A DNA stretch of 64,000 nt from Populus alba (lineage: Eukaryota > Streptophyta > Magnoliopsida > Malpighiales > Salicaceae). Position 1 is the first letter of the stretch. Each line of letters begins with the position of its first letter. The notes below the pieces were generated by a model. The model made no database searches. It was not told the origin of the DNA and saw nothing but the letters and a program-made list of their open reading frames with translations. The stretch covers positions 18,899,584-18,963,583 of the forward strand of contig NC_133300.1 in assembly GCF_005239225.2 (NCBI RefSeq). Reading direction: 5' to 3'. Made by a program: the position numbers and the translations under genes. Shown here in pieces: positions 1 through 12,137 of the stretch.

Positions 1-838
1 TGCAAATTGTCATATGGTGTATGCATGATTGTTATTGGTTTCAAATTTTACTTTAACTTATGACGAGGAACAGACCAGATCAAATTCTCTTAAAAAAGTT
101 CTCACTGAGGACTCCAAACCTACAGGGACTTGAACCGATTTAGGGGAGAAATTTGATGTCATGTTCCGATGGCAAACAATCCCCTTTATCATGTTGGTTC
201 AATTTTGATCTGGTCAAAAATTCCTCAATAGTAATGTTTTTTTTTTTTTTTTTTTCACACTTCCTATAAGGATCGGTGGAGATTTAATGAGAATATGAAA
301 ATATATATATAAACATGCATGTTAATGCATTGACATTTGTTTGTGTCCTAAAAGGTTATCTTAATTGATAGGATCTAGCTCATAAGATTTGGCTTAGTTT
401 AGTCTATCCCTGAAGATATTTTTTTGGTTCTTAGATTGCCCGAATTACCCATGGGGTAGTCGGCCTCTTAACCTTATACAACATGAGTATGGGAAGAAAA
501 TTCCACAATACCCGTTATATAGGGTGAGTTACAATCCAAGCGAAAGTCCATATGAGCATCAGTGGACATATATCACACTTGCCACCTGAATCTTTCTTTT
601 CTAATCTTAAAAAGGACGAGCTCGGGTCCAGAGCTTTTATGGGTTCACTGTTAAGTGTGTGAATACACAAATAAATAACATGCATGTGTAATTAAAAAAT
701 GAAATGATTTACAATTGATATTGCATAAAATAAATAGTGCAAATAAAATAAATACTCAAAAAATAAATAGCAATAAAAAAAAATGAAAAGCACACACAAG
801 CAGTTGGTTCAACCCTATCCCCAGTGGAGTCGCCATTC
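1..838 (-). mobile_element. Element D internal leader (partial, 5' end)
   Basis: Untranslated leader of a Tat/Ogre-like LTR retrotransposon lying on the minus strand; the rest of the element runs off the left edge. It ends at a tRNA-Arg primer-binding site directly beside LTR D. No protein domain is visible. The stretch is AT-rich, with a T run near 237-255 and A-rich tracts near 720-785. Its position between PBS and coding region is inferred from the better preserved element A. Confidence 0.6.
819..835 (-). promoter_or_regulatory. Primer-binding site of element D (tRNA-Arg)
   Basis: The plus strand reads CCCCAGTGGAGTCGCCA, which matches the 3' end of a plant tRNA-Arg plus CCA as I recall it; the sense strand therefore reads TGGCGACTCCACTGGGG. 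Three bases (TTC) separate it from LTR D. The same 17-mer occurs at the PBS of elements A (35890-35906) and C (28705-28721). This site sets the minus-strand orientation of D. Confidence 0.85.
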
Positions 839-3186
839 TGTCGATACACGACGTCGGGCGACGGCTCCGCTCATTTTGTTTATTTAAACAAAAAAAGATT
901 GGTTTATTGGTTGGGGAAATTAAGTTTTATTGGAGTCGCCATCTAGTAATTTGAGGGAACTAGAAATCCCAAATTAAACACTGGTTCCAGAGATTCAGGT
1001 ACTGGGTTAGTTATGATTAAGGGAAGGTAGACACCACCCTTAAAACATCCTTTCAAAAGAAAGGTTACCCTTACTTGTGTGTTTTTATATTTGATTCGAA
1101 TTGTATTATATTTTGAGCTTATTTGCAATTTTTTTATTTGTAAAATAGTTAACGTCGGTCCCTAAAAATAGGAGACACGTTAAAAATGACATCATAAGGG
1201 ATTCGAGCTTATTTGTAATTTTTGTTTTTTTATAAAATAGTTAACGTCGGTCCCTAAATTAGGAGACACGTTAAAAATGACATCAGTCCCTAAAAATAGG
1301 AGACTCGTCTAAAATATTGACGTTTAATCCTAAAAAGAGATTTACGTCCGAGTTACCAAAACAAAATTTTGGACATAATCCATATTTGTTTGGTATTTAA
1401 ACCTTTTTATTTGACATCGGTCCTTTTCTATAAAAAGAGACGTGTCGACAAAACAATATTTGTTTATAAAAACAAATATTTTGATATCGTTGAGATATGA
1501 GTATAACTATACTTGAAAATTGGGCTTTGGACCCACGAATTACGACATAATAGGATTGGTGTTGGACCCGCGTTGTTATTTTATTTTATTTTATTTTTTA
1601 CAACATGCAAGAAAATTTATATACAAAATAAAAAAAAATATTAGCAATCTAAAAAAAAATTACATGAGTGACACAGTATAGGTAAAAAACTGAAATACCC
1701 TCGGATTTATCAGAAATTCACGAAAATGCCACTGGCGGCGCGTGTGACTCACGCGCGGCTACTGTTGGCACTGGCGAAATTTTCCGGCTAGCTTTCTGGG
1801 AAACGAACCGTCGATCCTGGTAGATCTGAGGGAGAGGATTCCGATGTGGTGGTCTCGACGTCCGTTGATGGCTGACGAGGGAGAATCGACGACTTGAAGC
1901 TTCGGTGGCCGGCGAGGATGCGGCCTTTTTCCGGCCAGATGAGGCGGTGAAAAACGGTTAAAACCGACGGGGTTTTGCTTTAAACCGGTGGATCTACCTT
2001 TCTGTGGTGTTGCGGAGGCTTTATATGGCCGGAAAGTGGAGATCGGATGAGAGAGAGGGAGTCGCCGGCGAGAAGAGAGAGAAGCTCTGAGTCACGCTAT
2101 TATGTGAACGCGTGCGCGGTACACCTGTACTGCAAAACTCTATACGCCGTTGGATCTCGGATGAAACGATCGGATGGCTGTGATTGGCTTGATCTGTAAG
2201 TTGATTGAACGGCCCGGATTGTCTGGGTTTGGATCCTGTGTATCGTGGTGCACCGAAAGATCGGTTACACCTGATGATGTGGCGCAACAGGATTCAATCT
2301 CAGATTATTTCAAACGGCTGAGATTTGTTGGGACATGTTTGGTATTTTCCAAATTGTTTTTTTTTTTAAATCAATATCTTACTCTGGTATACAAAAAGCA
2401 AAACAAAAAATGAATAGTGACAAATATAAATCAATTCTTTTCACTTCTTTTCGTCCTCTGCGTCCTCCCCTTTTTTTTTCTTTCTCTCTTTTTCCTTTTT
2501 TTTTTCCTCCCCCTTCACTCGCGATTGTCACTGGCTATTTATAGCCAGTGACCAGGGACATAAGCCTAACTATTGCCTAATTATAAGGAAAAAACCGTCC
2601 CTGCCTTTGATTTCTGCCTAATTGTAAGAAAAAAATAATCCCTGCCTAACTTTGCCTAATATGATAAAAATGCTTTTGTTTTATTATAATATAATAATAA
2701 ATATTTACATAGATAAAATTAAAAACTCAAATCAGTATTAGAAAAAGCCCGACTCAACCGCTAAAAATCAATTTTAATTACCAAAAATTATGTCGAAACA
2801 TAAAAAAAAAACTTTCAATGGGTATCGACTCGGTGGACCGGGTTTTGACCGAAAATAACAGATTTTGACCCAAAATGGCTTGAAACTCATTTTTCATCCC
2901 GGTCGACATGGTTAGACCCGTATTGACCCGGTGAACTCGGTTTTTGGTCGAAAATGACGGTTTTGACCCGAAACAGCCCGAAAACTCATTTTTTACCCTG
3001 GTCGACATGGTTTGACCCGTATTGACCCGGTGAACTCGGTTTTGATGGAAAGATACGGTTGACTCGAGAAAAAAAATATTTTTTTGAATTTTAAACTTTT
3101 TTATTTTTTTGGATTTTTATAAATAATAATAGAAATAAAATAACATTTAAGAAAAAACTTGGTGAATCCAAAATTGGGTTACAACA
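839..3186 (-). repeat. LTR of element D (5' LTR, reverse orientation)
   Basis: About 2.35 kb. On the plus strand it starts TGTCGATACACG beside the PBS and ends GGGTTACAACA, the same terminal pattern as the other LTRs here. Near its PBS end it carries the family's GGAGTCGCCA block (932-941) and a degenerate form of the conserved AGAGATTC / GGGAAGGT block. Internal features: an ~80-bp direct duplication (about 1113-1195 and 1204-1288), a ~110-bp duplication in the GTCGACATGGTT region (about 2880-3045), and a TATA-like motif at 2535-2544. The partner LTR is outside the window, so the outer boundary at 3186 rests on pattern only. Confidence 0.65.
2529..2550 (-). promoter_or_regulatory. TATA box inside a perfect inverted repeat, LTR D
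   Basis: CTATAAATAG on the minus strand (2535-2544) is a good TATA box for transcription of D. It is the loop and inner stem of a perfect 10-bp inverted repeat (CACTGGCTAT, TT, ATAGCCAGTG). TATA boxes at comparable places occur in LTRs A, B, C and E. Confidence 0.55.
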
Positions 3187-4720
3187 GCAGTCAGGAAACA
3201 CCGAGTTTTCAAACCCCATGATCGGGAATTATCAGGAAGCACCAAGTTTTCTAGCCCTTTCTTCTGTCATCCCTTCAGAACTTCACCAGGTAAGTCCTAT
3301 TTTTCACACTTGTCATATCACATTTTTTTCCCATCTGGGTAGGTCGCCCATCATAATAAGACCGTTTTTCATATTTTTTCCATCTGGGTTGGTCACCCAT
3401 TACAATGAGACCACACTTCATATTTTTTCCATTTTTGGGTAGGTCACCCATTACAATGAGACCGCACTTCATATTCTTTCTATTTGGGTAGGTCGCCCAT
3501 CACAACGAGACCGTTCATCATATTTTTTCCATCTGGGTAGGTCACCCATTACAATGAGACCCCACTTCATATTTTTTCCATTTTCGGGTAGGTCACCCAT
3601 GACAATGAGACCGCACTTCATCATATTTTTTCCATCTGGGTAGGTCACCCATTACAATGAGACCACACTTCATCATATTTTTTCCATTTGGGTAGGTCAC
3701 CCATTATAATGAGACCGCACATCACATTCTTTCTATTTGGGTAGGTCGCCCATCACAACGAGACCACCTTTTCATATTCTTTCCACGTGGGTAGGTCACC
3801 CATTACAATGAGACCACACTTCTTCACATTTTTTCCATTTTTGGGTCGGTCACCCATACAATGAGACTAGCATTTTTCTAGGGTTCGTCACCTGTACAAT
3901 GAGACCAGCACTAGGGTTCGTCACCCGTACAATGAGACCAACATAGGGTTCGTCACCCGTACAATGAGACCAGCTTTTTTCTAGGGTTCGTCACCCGTAC
4001 AATGAGACCAGCACTAGGGTTCGTCACCCGTACAATGAGACCAGCAGCACCAGGGTTTGTCACCCGTACAATGAGACCAGCTTTTTTATAGGGTTAGTCA
4101 CCCGTACAATGAGACCAGAATGAGGTCGCCAGATGGGATCTCATGTAGCTTTGGTTAAAGGGAATCGCCAGATGGGATTTCAGGTTAACCGAGTTACACA
4201 TATTTCGTTCCAGTTGAATGAGGTCGCCAGATGGGATTTCAGGTTAACCGAGTTACGCATAATTCGTTCCAGTTGAATGAGGTCGCCAGATGGGATCTCA
4301 GGTAAACCCAATGTGTGGGCAGGTCGCCCGTGAAAATAGACTATTGGGAGAGTGTGGGTCGGTCGCTCGTGAAAATAGACTAGGGTGAGTATGTGTGGGC
4401 AGGTCGCCCGTGAAAATAGACTTGAGTGAGTACGTGTGGGTAGGTCGCCCGTGAAAATAGACCAAAACAGATCAGTGTGGGTCGGTCGCCCGTGAAAATA
4501 GACTAGGGTGAGTATGTGTGGGCAGGTCGCCCGTGAAAATAGACTTGAGTGAGTACGTGTGGGTAGGTCGCCCGTGAAAATAGACCAAAACAGATCAGTG
4601 TGAGTGTGTGGGCAGGTCGCCCAAGATAATGAAATCATTTTCCTTTTGTTTTCTTTACACAGCTTACTATGCAAAATTTTGAGGAGTTTTGCTTCGTAAG
4701 CATTGTAAAGAGGGGGCATC
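3187..4720 (+). mobile_element. Element E internal 3' region with short tandem repeats
   Basis: This is the 3' untranslated part of a C-family element in the opposite orientation to C; it matches 24427-25700 read in reverse. Blocks in order: about 3290-3870, ~55-60-bp units with GGTAGGTCACCCATTACAAT; about 3870-4120, ~36-bp units with TTCGTCACCCGTACAATGAG; about 4120-4310, units with GGTCGCCAGATGGGATCTCA; about 4310-4630, units with GGGCAGGTCGCCCGTGAAAA. No protein domain is present. The left part of E is displaced by element D beginning at 3186. Confidence 0.7.
4705..4720 (+). promoter_or_regulatory. Polypurine tract of element E
   Basis: GTAAAGAGGGGGCATC immediately precedes the LTR start TGTTGCTACC. 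A polypurine tract primes plus-strand synthesis in LTR retrotransposons. The same tract, in reverse, abuts the LTR ends of A1 (14595-14610), A2 (39506-39521), B (47446-47461) and C (24427-24442), which establishes E as plus-strand and the others as minus-strand. Confidence 0.8.
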
Positions 4721-6727
4721 TGTTGCTACCCAATTTTTGACCCATGTTTTGATATATTTTAAAAAAATCCAAAAAAAATTGAGAAAAGCAAAGAAAATCA
4801 AAAATATGTTTTTTAATATATTTTCGTCATTTTAGCATTTTCAACGTCGTCTAAAAAAGAATTTAAATTGTTAAAAGATTTTCAAACGCGTTCGACTTTT
4901 CACGCGTCATTTTTAAATCATTGATTTTCCGCATTTGAGTCGACGTTGATATTGCTCGTTTTCAAAAAATACAAAAAAATAAGAAAAATCAAAATTTACA
5001 AAAAAAGAAGAAGTTGAGGGACCAAGTTGAAAAACCTAGCAACATTTTGCCTATAAATACTAGTTTCCTCAACACATTCAAGGGGGGGTCAATTTGGACA
5101 CATTCAAAAAAACACAAAAACCCTAAAACCCAACTTTTTCTCCCCACTCAAAAAACAAATTGGCCGGGAGCGCCTCCCCCCTTGATTTTGAATTTTTTCC
5201 CCCGGGGTCCTTGGATTTTTCTCTCTCAGAACCAGAGAGCCAAGGACCCCTCACCATTTTTGAGATCCCCGCATTTTTTACCCAGCCGCTCACCCGAGGA
5301 GCACTTCTTCTCCTTCATCTACAACAAACCGAACCGGCCCCCCCCTGGGTTTTAATTTTTTCAACAACCGCCGGCCACAAACACAAGCCAAAACAGCTGC
5401 TCCCCACCCGGTCTTGATTTTCTTTCTTCGGAACCAGCCCCTTTCCCCTTCTCTCCTTCTCATTTTTCCCCGCCGCTCCTTCATCCCTCTCTTCCTCCGG
5501 TTTCCCCAGCCAATCGCCGATCTGCTCTCTTCCATTCGGCCCCCAGCGGCGGCAGCAGCAGCGGCGTCCATCTCTGCTCTCACTCTTCTCAGCCGACAAC
5601 ACAGACGCCTCCACCACCAGCAGCCCCTCTCTCACTCACGGCGATCAGGCAGCAACGCCTTCCTCCAACACCGGACGAGTTCAGCCTCCAGTAGCAGCGG
5701 TCAGAGCAACCGACCCAGAGCAGCCCCAAGACAGCCTCTCCCTCTGCTGCGACCCAGAGCAGCCACCGCTGCCACCGACCGGAGTGAAGACCACACAGCA
5801 GCAACCCCAGCAGCGCCGTCCATAGATCGGCTGCCACCGCCACAGACACCGCCCGATCTGCCATCCTGAAGCAGAGAAGAAGAAGAAGAAGAAACCCACG
5901 GACTGATCTGCAGATAAGAGCAGATCCGAAACGGGCAGAAGAAAATTAAAAACAGATCTAAAAAAACTAAAACCGACTGCTCTTTGTGCGTGTTTCGTGT
6001 GTTTGCAGGTGACCGGACCCTCACCGCCGGCAGAAAAATGAACGGGGGAGGAAGGCGCTCCATGCACTCCTGGTTGCCAGTTTTTCCAGTGGGGGCGCGT
6101 GGGAAGACGCGCCGCTACTGTTCAGTCGGGTTTAGGTTGCTTCCCAGAGTCGTTTTTCTTGAATTTTGGGGATTATGGTGTAATTTTCAATTGTTGATGT
6201 AATATTTATTTAATTTGAATTTTATTTGTATTTTGTAAATATGGATGTAAAAGAAAAGAAAAGAAAAGGAGAAAGAAAAAGAAAAAGAAACAAAAAATAG
6301 TGAAAGTGTATGGGTGTGTTTATTTTTTTTATTGAATTATTTATTTATTTTCTTTTTTAATGATAGAATTGCAAATATACTAAAGAAGAATTTAATATTT
6401 TGATCGGATCTCGGTTAAGAATTATTAACTTATACGTAAGTGATATTTCTAATTTCCGATGAAAAGACAATTATTAAAACTTCTTTAACACATCAAATTC
6501 GCTAAGCAGCTTACCTCAGGTAGGGTGTGTTAGGGGTGCTAATACCTTCCCTAACCACAACCAGTCCCGTACCTGCGAATCTCTGACGAGACCAGTACAT
6601 CCGGTTTTCTAGTAGCCCGCAATCAATTACTAGGTGGCGACTCCAACGAACCAAATTCCAGCAAACCACAACGAGACTTAAATCGCCAGCCCGATGCCGC
6701 ACGCCTGATTTTTTTTGGGGTGTGACA
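4721..6727 (+). repeat. 3' LTR of element E
   Basis: About 2.0 kb, starting TGTTGCTACCC and ending GGGGTGTGACA. It is closely related to the LTRs of element C in reverse orientation. It has a TATA box (CTATAAATAC, 5051-5060), a GC/CT-rich stretch around 5400-5860 that gives long spurious open frames on both strands, and an (AGA)n run near 5877-5892. The conserved block near its 3' end (about 6510-6650) includes the PBS-core copy TGGCGACTCC at 6635-6644. The flank CTACT (6728-6732) is the presumptive target duplication; its partner is outside the window. Confidence 0.75.
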
Positions 6728-6805
6728 CTACTTAACGTAATAAAAAATTACATTTCAAAACATAAATTTTTTTGTAAAAAAAAGTTGTATTGTTTTGGAT
6801 GTTAC

Positions 6806-7430
6806 CTAGTTGCCGCGTGATTTTCCCACACCCTCCTCACAACATTGTTATGTTCCTCGTCCCAGCAAAATCGATTCTTTGTATAAAAAATAATTTTTAA
6901 AAATGTTAATAATTTATTTACAATTATATTAAGAATTTACTAGAAATAAGCTGAAAATTATATATTAACACGAACCTCAAATCTGGAAAACCATGCATTG
7001 ATTTGAGGCATCCATTCAGGATGCCCGGATATCTGACTCCATTGAAACAATGGAATCTCCATCGACGCTTTAAACGCCGATGATATTACTCGGGCGGCCT
7101 CAATGTTTGTGAACCTGAAAAGAATTGAAATTAATTAAATAGTGACTTCATAAATTTATTTTAAATTTGTTTTTTTTAAAAAAATTAAAACTTTAACAAA
7201 CTTACATTGAAAGATCGTCCTTCCATTGTGCCTCGTACTTGCGGGTCCATCGATTCCGCTGCGAAGGCATGCCACTTCTGCGACGTGAAACATCGCTGGA
7301 AGAGGCAGCATCAGCTGACAGCGCAAGTGGTGTAGGTGCCTCTTCTTCAGAGGCACCTAAGGAAATGTCTTCGTCGCTGCTAGACGAACTAGCTGCGACC
7401 GCACGAGAAGCTCTGGTTTTATTCTCTGCA
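6806..7430 (-). pseudogene. CACTA second gene, PF03004-like (Transposase_24) exons
   Basis: Three minus-strand exons join in frame with standard splice sites. Exon 1 is about 7206-7430 (Ser-rich, then NRWTRKYEAQWKDDLSM; donor GTAAGT at 7205). Exon 2 is 6976-7114 (acceptor TTTTCAG; contains SAFKASMEIPLFQWSQIS). Exon 3 is 6806-6876 (WDEEHNNVVRRVWENHAATR; donor GTAACA). The Trp/Arg-rich pattern resembles the plant Ptta/En/Spm family found as an accessory gene in CACTA elements. The remaining 3' exons should lie beyond element E. The exon before 7430 uses an uncertain acceptor. No catalytic activity can be assigned from the visible part. Confidence 0.6.
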
Positions 7431-8256
7431 TCTAACTAATTTTATATAAATAATTATATAATTCAATTGAAATGTTAAAAAAAATTCGGCAGCACGTCCC
7501 TATACTTGGATACTACCCAAATCCACAAACCTGCAAATATTAACAATAGCCACAACCAATTGACCCAATCTATACTAATTATTCCAACATATTCAATTAT
7601 TAATCCTAAGGTAAATTCTACATTAACAATTACAATTCAACAAATTATTCAATAATTATGTCAATACAACAAAACATAAATTCAAAATAAATAGAAACAA
7701 TTAAACACAAATCATCAAGTTAGAGTTAAATTAATAATTCTTCCAACATATTCAATTACTAAATCTAAGATAAATTCAACATTAACAATATTAATTCAAC
7801 AAATTATTAAATATTCATTATGGCAATACAACAATAAAATTATTCTAAGGTAAATTCAATATTTACAATATTAATTCAACAAATTAATCAATAATTATAT
7901 ATGGCAATAAAACAATAAATTATATTCAATAAATTAAAAAAAATATAGACTAACAATTAAAATCAATGGAAATAATTAAATACAAATCATGCAATAATAG
8001 AGTAAAATTACTAATTCTAAGTTAGATTCAACTTTAACAACAAACATCCAATAAATTAACTAATACCAATTATAACAACACAACAATAAAAAGTATTCAA
8101 AAAATTAAAAAAAAGAAACGAAATATACATACCTTAATAATATGTCCAATTCAAAATTTTATCTACATTATAAAAAAAATACAACAAAACAACAAAAATA
8201 AAAACAACTACAACTAAAATAAAATAAAATAAAATAAAATAGAAAACACCACATAC
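7431..8256 (-). other. AT-rich intron region of the CACTA second gene
   Basis: About 830 bp of AT-rich sequence with degenerate repeats built on TTCAACAAATTATTCAATAAT. It lies between an untranslated first exon (donor GTATGT at 8256) and the coding exons below 7430. A further GTATGT donor near 8130-8140 suggests a small alternative exon. No open frame of interest. Confidence 0.4.
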
Positions 8257-8395
8257 CTTTATTCAAATCTTGCAAGAGATTCAAGGTGAAGGATTGAGAG
8301 CAAAAAACTGGAAATCACAGCGCAGCGGAGGAGAAGAAAAACGGAGGAGAAGAAAAAAATGAGGGAAGCGGCGGGCGCTAGAAGTTATAGGTCAT
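8257..8395 (-). other. Untranslated first exon of the CACTA second gene
   Basis: On the minus strand a CT/GA-rich leader without an ATG runs to AATAAAG followed by the donor GTATGTGG (intron from 8256). It sits just downstream of the TACCGACGG repeats, where a promoter would be expected. Assignment as a 5' UTR rests on position and composition only. Confidence 0.35.
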
Positions 8396-8720
8396 TTGGC
8401 AGATTTACCGACGGATATTAAAAAATATTATTAATTTTTTTTAAATTCATCGGTAACAGTTAAACAATCCGTCGGTAATTTTTGAATTTCGCACCGAATT
8501 TTTTAATTGCGCTCCGAAATTTTCGCGGTCCGTCGGTAATCTGACACGGTCAAAGGTGCATTTAATTCACACCCTTTGGAATTCGCGCATTCCGTCGGTA
8601 TTTTTTGTCGGTAAAATTTGCCACCGACAACTTACCGACGGGTAAATTCTGTCGGTACGGACGTTGATAAGTCCGTCGGTATGGACGTCGGTTAATGTGC
8701 AATGTACAAAGGTGTTGTGT
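8395..8720. repeat. TACCGACGG-type repeats (CACTA subterminal-like)
   Basis: The 9-mer TACCGACGG or its complement CCGTCGGTA occurs at 8406-8414, 8469-8477, 8530-8538, 8592-8600, 8633-8641 and 8673-8681, with several one-mismatch copies between. Both orientations are present. Such short repeats are typical binding sites for the CACTA accessory protein near element ends. Here they are between the two genes, not next to a visible CACTA terminus. Confidence 0.6.
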
Positions 8721-8798
8721 TTGTATTTTCTATTTACCTTCCTGCAAAAAAATCAATGATAAACTGTCCATCGCACAAAACAATAGCAACAATGCTTA

Positions 8799-8848
<50 letters not shown>

Positions 8849-8909
8849 TGTTACAAAATATATCATCCATAATGTAAATTACATGAAGAAAAGGGTTTTA
8901 CACAGGGCT
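8721..8909. repeat. Spacer with (AT)n microsatellite
   Basis: Short spacer between the TNP2 stop side and the repeat block. Most of 8800-8847 is an uninterrupted AT dinucleotide run. Nothing else is recognisable. Confidence 0.8.
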
Positions 8910-11014
8910 TCATTTCGATAGTTCGTCAGAATTATCTTCTTCTTCGTCATCAGTTGAATAGTCATCACCTTTATCGCAATCTTCAATATGGATATCATCT
9001 TCATCGACATTTGCTTGTCCGCTAGAGCTCAAAACAACGTTCAACTCCTTTACATCAACATCAACAAGACTATCATCGGAAACACGAAAATTTGAATTTT
9101 CTTCCAATTCAATCGAAGGAGCAATTCGATATGGTTCAACCAACTCACTAACTTGAAAGACTTCATCCTGCACACTTGTTTCTTCATTCTCATCCTGAAC
9201 AACCTCGACACGACCCCGTGGTTTCGTTTTTAAAACGGACAACCAATCAACTCTTGATCGATCCTTTCTAAATGAAGGGGTGTATGTGTAATAAACTTGT
9301 TGACATTGCTTTGCAAAAACAAAGACATCGTTTATGTTGCAGAGTCTAGCTTTTGAGTTGATTTCGACCAGACCATGGTGCGGATCAACTCTGATTCCTC
9401 TGTCCGTCATGTCATACCAATAGCATTTGAATAAAAATAATGTATTCTACTCGCTATGATATTGTAGTTCGACCACCTCTTCTAATCTACCATAGTAGTC
9501 AACTTCTAACTCACTACTTGTGGATCCTTTAACACAAACACCGCAGTTGAATGTCTTTCTTCCTTGCCCGTATTCTTCAGTATGGAAAACGTATCCATTG
9601 ACAAAATACCCGTTGTAGCACTTAACTTTTCTTTCAGGCCCGAGGTTTAGTGAAGACAATGACTTAGACGCACTTCTTCCCATTTGATAAACCTTGTATA
9701 TATACATGTAATGTACATCAATAAACGGTAAATGAATGAGAATCTCGTAATGGCATGCATACGTACAGTAATTTTGCAAGTTAGAATGAGTTTGTGATAG
9801 TGCTTACATGTGTTCTGAACCATGTGGCAAATTGTTCATCTTGTAATTGAAAGATCTGAGAGTCGGTCAGCTGCGAGTTATTGGAGAGCAAATATTGTCG
9901 ATGTTGCCTGCAAGTGATAATGAGTGTATGATTTCACAATATATAATTACCAATATTTTACTGACAAAACACATATATAAACTTACTGGATAAATGGTCT
10001 CAGCTCATCACAGTTAAATAGAACATAGTTGTGTGCTTGTTTGAATTCTATTTCCGACAAATATCTTCCTCGTACGGTATTTTTAGGTGTGGGTCGTCCA
10101 GTTTTGGAGAATATTGACAAGTTCCCACTAGAAGGCACTTCACCGCCATCGTCATGCCGTGGAACGCGATTGATTCTTGTTCTCATATGAGGTTCGAAAT
10201 AATACGAGATAAATGTTGATATCTCTTCAACAATATAGGCCTCACATATCGAAGCCTCAACATGCGCCTTGTTCTTAACCTTTTTCTTGAGATTAAACAA
10301 GTACCTGCATTGAATTACAATTCAAGTATTTCAAATTAAGAAAAACATAGGAAAAACTTTTAGATATGAATTCTATTGCAACTGTAATATCTCACCGTTC
10401 GAATGGGTACATCCATCTATACTGGACCGCTCCTCCAGCTTTTACCTCGAACGGTAGATGTATAGGGAGATGCTCCATTGAGTCAAAAAATAAAGGAGGG
10501 AATATCATCTCAAGTTTGCATAGTGTCTTGATAATATTCGTTTGAAGCCTCTCAATGTGCTCAACATTCAACTTGCTGGAACATATATCTCTGAAGAAAT
10601 GACCGATCTCCGTTAGTGCATCCCATATTCCCTTTGGCAACAAATAACGAAAAGCTAATGGGATGAGTGTTTGCATAAACACGTGGCAATCATGACTCTT
10701 CATTCCATACAATCTGCAGTCCTCTAAGTTAACAAGCCTTGATATGTTCAATGCATGTCCATCCGGAAAACACAGACTCTTAAGCCATTTGTAGACTAGC
10801 AGCTGTGCGTTTTTTTCTAACACGAAGCTTGCCCTTGGTTTTGCGACCCGTGACTCCTCATAAACCAACTCCATATTTTTACGGTTATAGTATAAAGCTA
10901 TATCCAATCTAGCCTTGATGTTATCCTTTGTCTTCCCCTTCACATCCATGACGATGTTGAAAATATTCTCAAACACGTTCTTTTCGATGTGCATGACGTC
11001 AAGGTTATGGCGGA
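8910..11014 (-). pseudogene. TNP2-type CACTA transposase, C-terminal part (DUF4218-DUF4216)
   Basis: Transposase of a CACTA element; the family acts in the nucleus on element ends. Minus-strand exons with good splice sites: 10397-11014 (end of TNP2, HNLDVMHIEKNVFENI, then DUF4218 ending RWMYPFER; donor GTGAG), about 9984-10304 (rest of DUF4218, LKKKVKNKAHVEASICEAYI), 9808-9907 (QYLLSNNSQLTDSQIFQLQD), then 8910-9692 (DUF4216, LCNINDVFVFAKQCQQVYYT, with an acidic Asp/Glu/Ser-rich tail). Two lesions: element A removes everything upstream of HNLDVMH, and an in-frame TAG at 9447-9449 splits the last exon inside DUF4216. The family is normally far longer, so this is a truncated, non-functional copy. 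Confidence 0.85.
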
Positions 11015-12137
11015 TGTCGCACCCTTGCGGCGGAGCGCGGCGGAGCGACGACTTTCGATTGATTTCAGGGTCTTTTGTTTTTTTTGTAAAGGGAGTCGCC
11101 ACCTAGTATTATGGTCACTAGGAACCCTAACTGGTCTTTCAGAGATTCTAAGGCAAGGGACTGGTTGCGTAAAGGGAAGGTATTAGCACCCCTAGTACGC
11201 CCTACCTAAGGTAAGCTGCTTGGTGTTTGGTTTGCTCTATAATTGCTATGGTGTTGGTGTTTTCTAATCCCATCAGTTTTTTTAGGTTTGATTCAAATAA
11301 AATTTCATAAGATAGAAATCCAAGGAGATTCCATGTGCTTCGAAAACTCATTTTTCCCTTAGTATTTCAAGAGCTTGCGACTCGTAAATCGCAAGGAGGA
11401 GGAAAAAAAAAATAGAAATCTAGGGCGCTAAAAAAACCTATATTTTTTAGTATTTTTATACTTTCATGGCTCGTAAACCGTGGAGTAAAAAAAATGAAAT
11501 GTCTTCGATTAGAATCAAGGTTTCTCTCACGGATGCGTGCGGATTTATTACTCCCAATAATATTTTTGGATATTCATCCTTTAAGGATTTCTTTATCCAA
11601 ACATTAGCGGTGAATAATAAATGAATTCCCCCCCCAAAAAATAGGATTTTTATATTTTTTGAAATATTGGCCAATACCCTTTGGAGTTTTACAAACATGT
11701 TGTAAAATCCAGAAATGCAAGAAAATAATTTTTGTTGTGTTTACGAAATCCATGCGAAAACACCTTTTGTCGAAACTTCAAATATTTTTTTTATATATAT
11801 ATCAAAAAAGGAATTCAAAACATGTTAGGGTATTGGCCGTATGCAACACACAAGAAAACTTTTAAAATTTTTTTATCGAAACACATAGCATCACAATTAA
11901 ACGTAAACACAAAAATGGAAAATAGCAAGCCATCATTCATATTACAAGAACTACAAGAAACTAAAAAAAAATTCGTAACAAAAATCTTTCAAAGCCAAAT
12001 CAACTTAAAATTCTATACATTGGAAAGGACCAAGCACGTATGGATGAGGGAGCCAAAGTTTTGAAACTGAAATTTTTAAATCGAAATCCTACTACATATG
12101 ACCATGACTCCATGCAAATTTCATACAAAAAAAAGGA

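Larger units (their letters stand above)
6728..11014 (-). mobile_element. CACTA (En/Spm-type) DNA transposon, truncated by insertions
   Basis: Two minus-strand genes of CACTA type lie here: a TNP2 pseudogene (8910-11014) and a smaller spliced PF03004-like gene (6806 to about 8395). Repeats of TACCGACGG type (8395-8720) lie between them. Element E interrupts the second gene inside an intron; element A interrupts TNP2 at 11014/11015. Neither terminal inverted repeat (CACTA...TAGTG) nor the 3-bp target duplication is visible, so the outer ends lie beyond the inserted elements or the window. Confidence 0.75.

Noticed and set aside
4180..4719. 179-aa minus-strand frame with His/Thr-rich repeats
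   Set aside because: It is a by-product of tandem repeats in element E, on the antisense strand. The same DNA in C gives only short frames.
5290..6067. Several 90-150-aa frames on both strands
   Set aside because: They come from a GC- and CT-rich segment of LTR E. Overlapping frames on both strands, with low-complexity products, indicate composition rather than genes.
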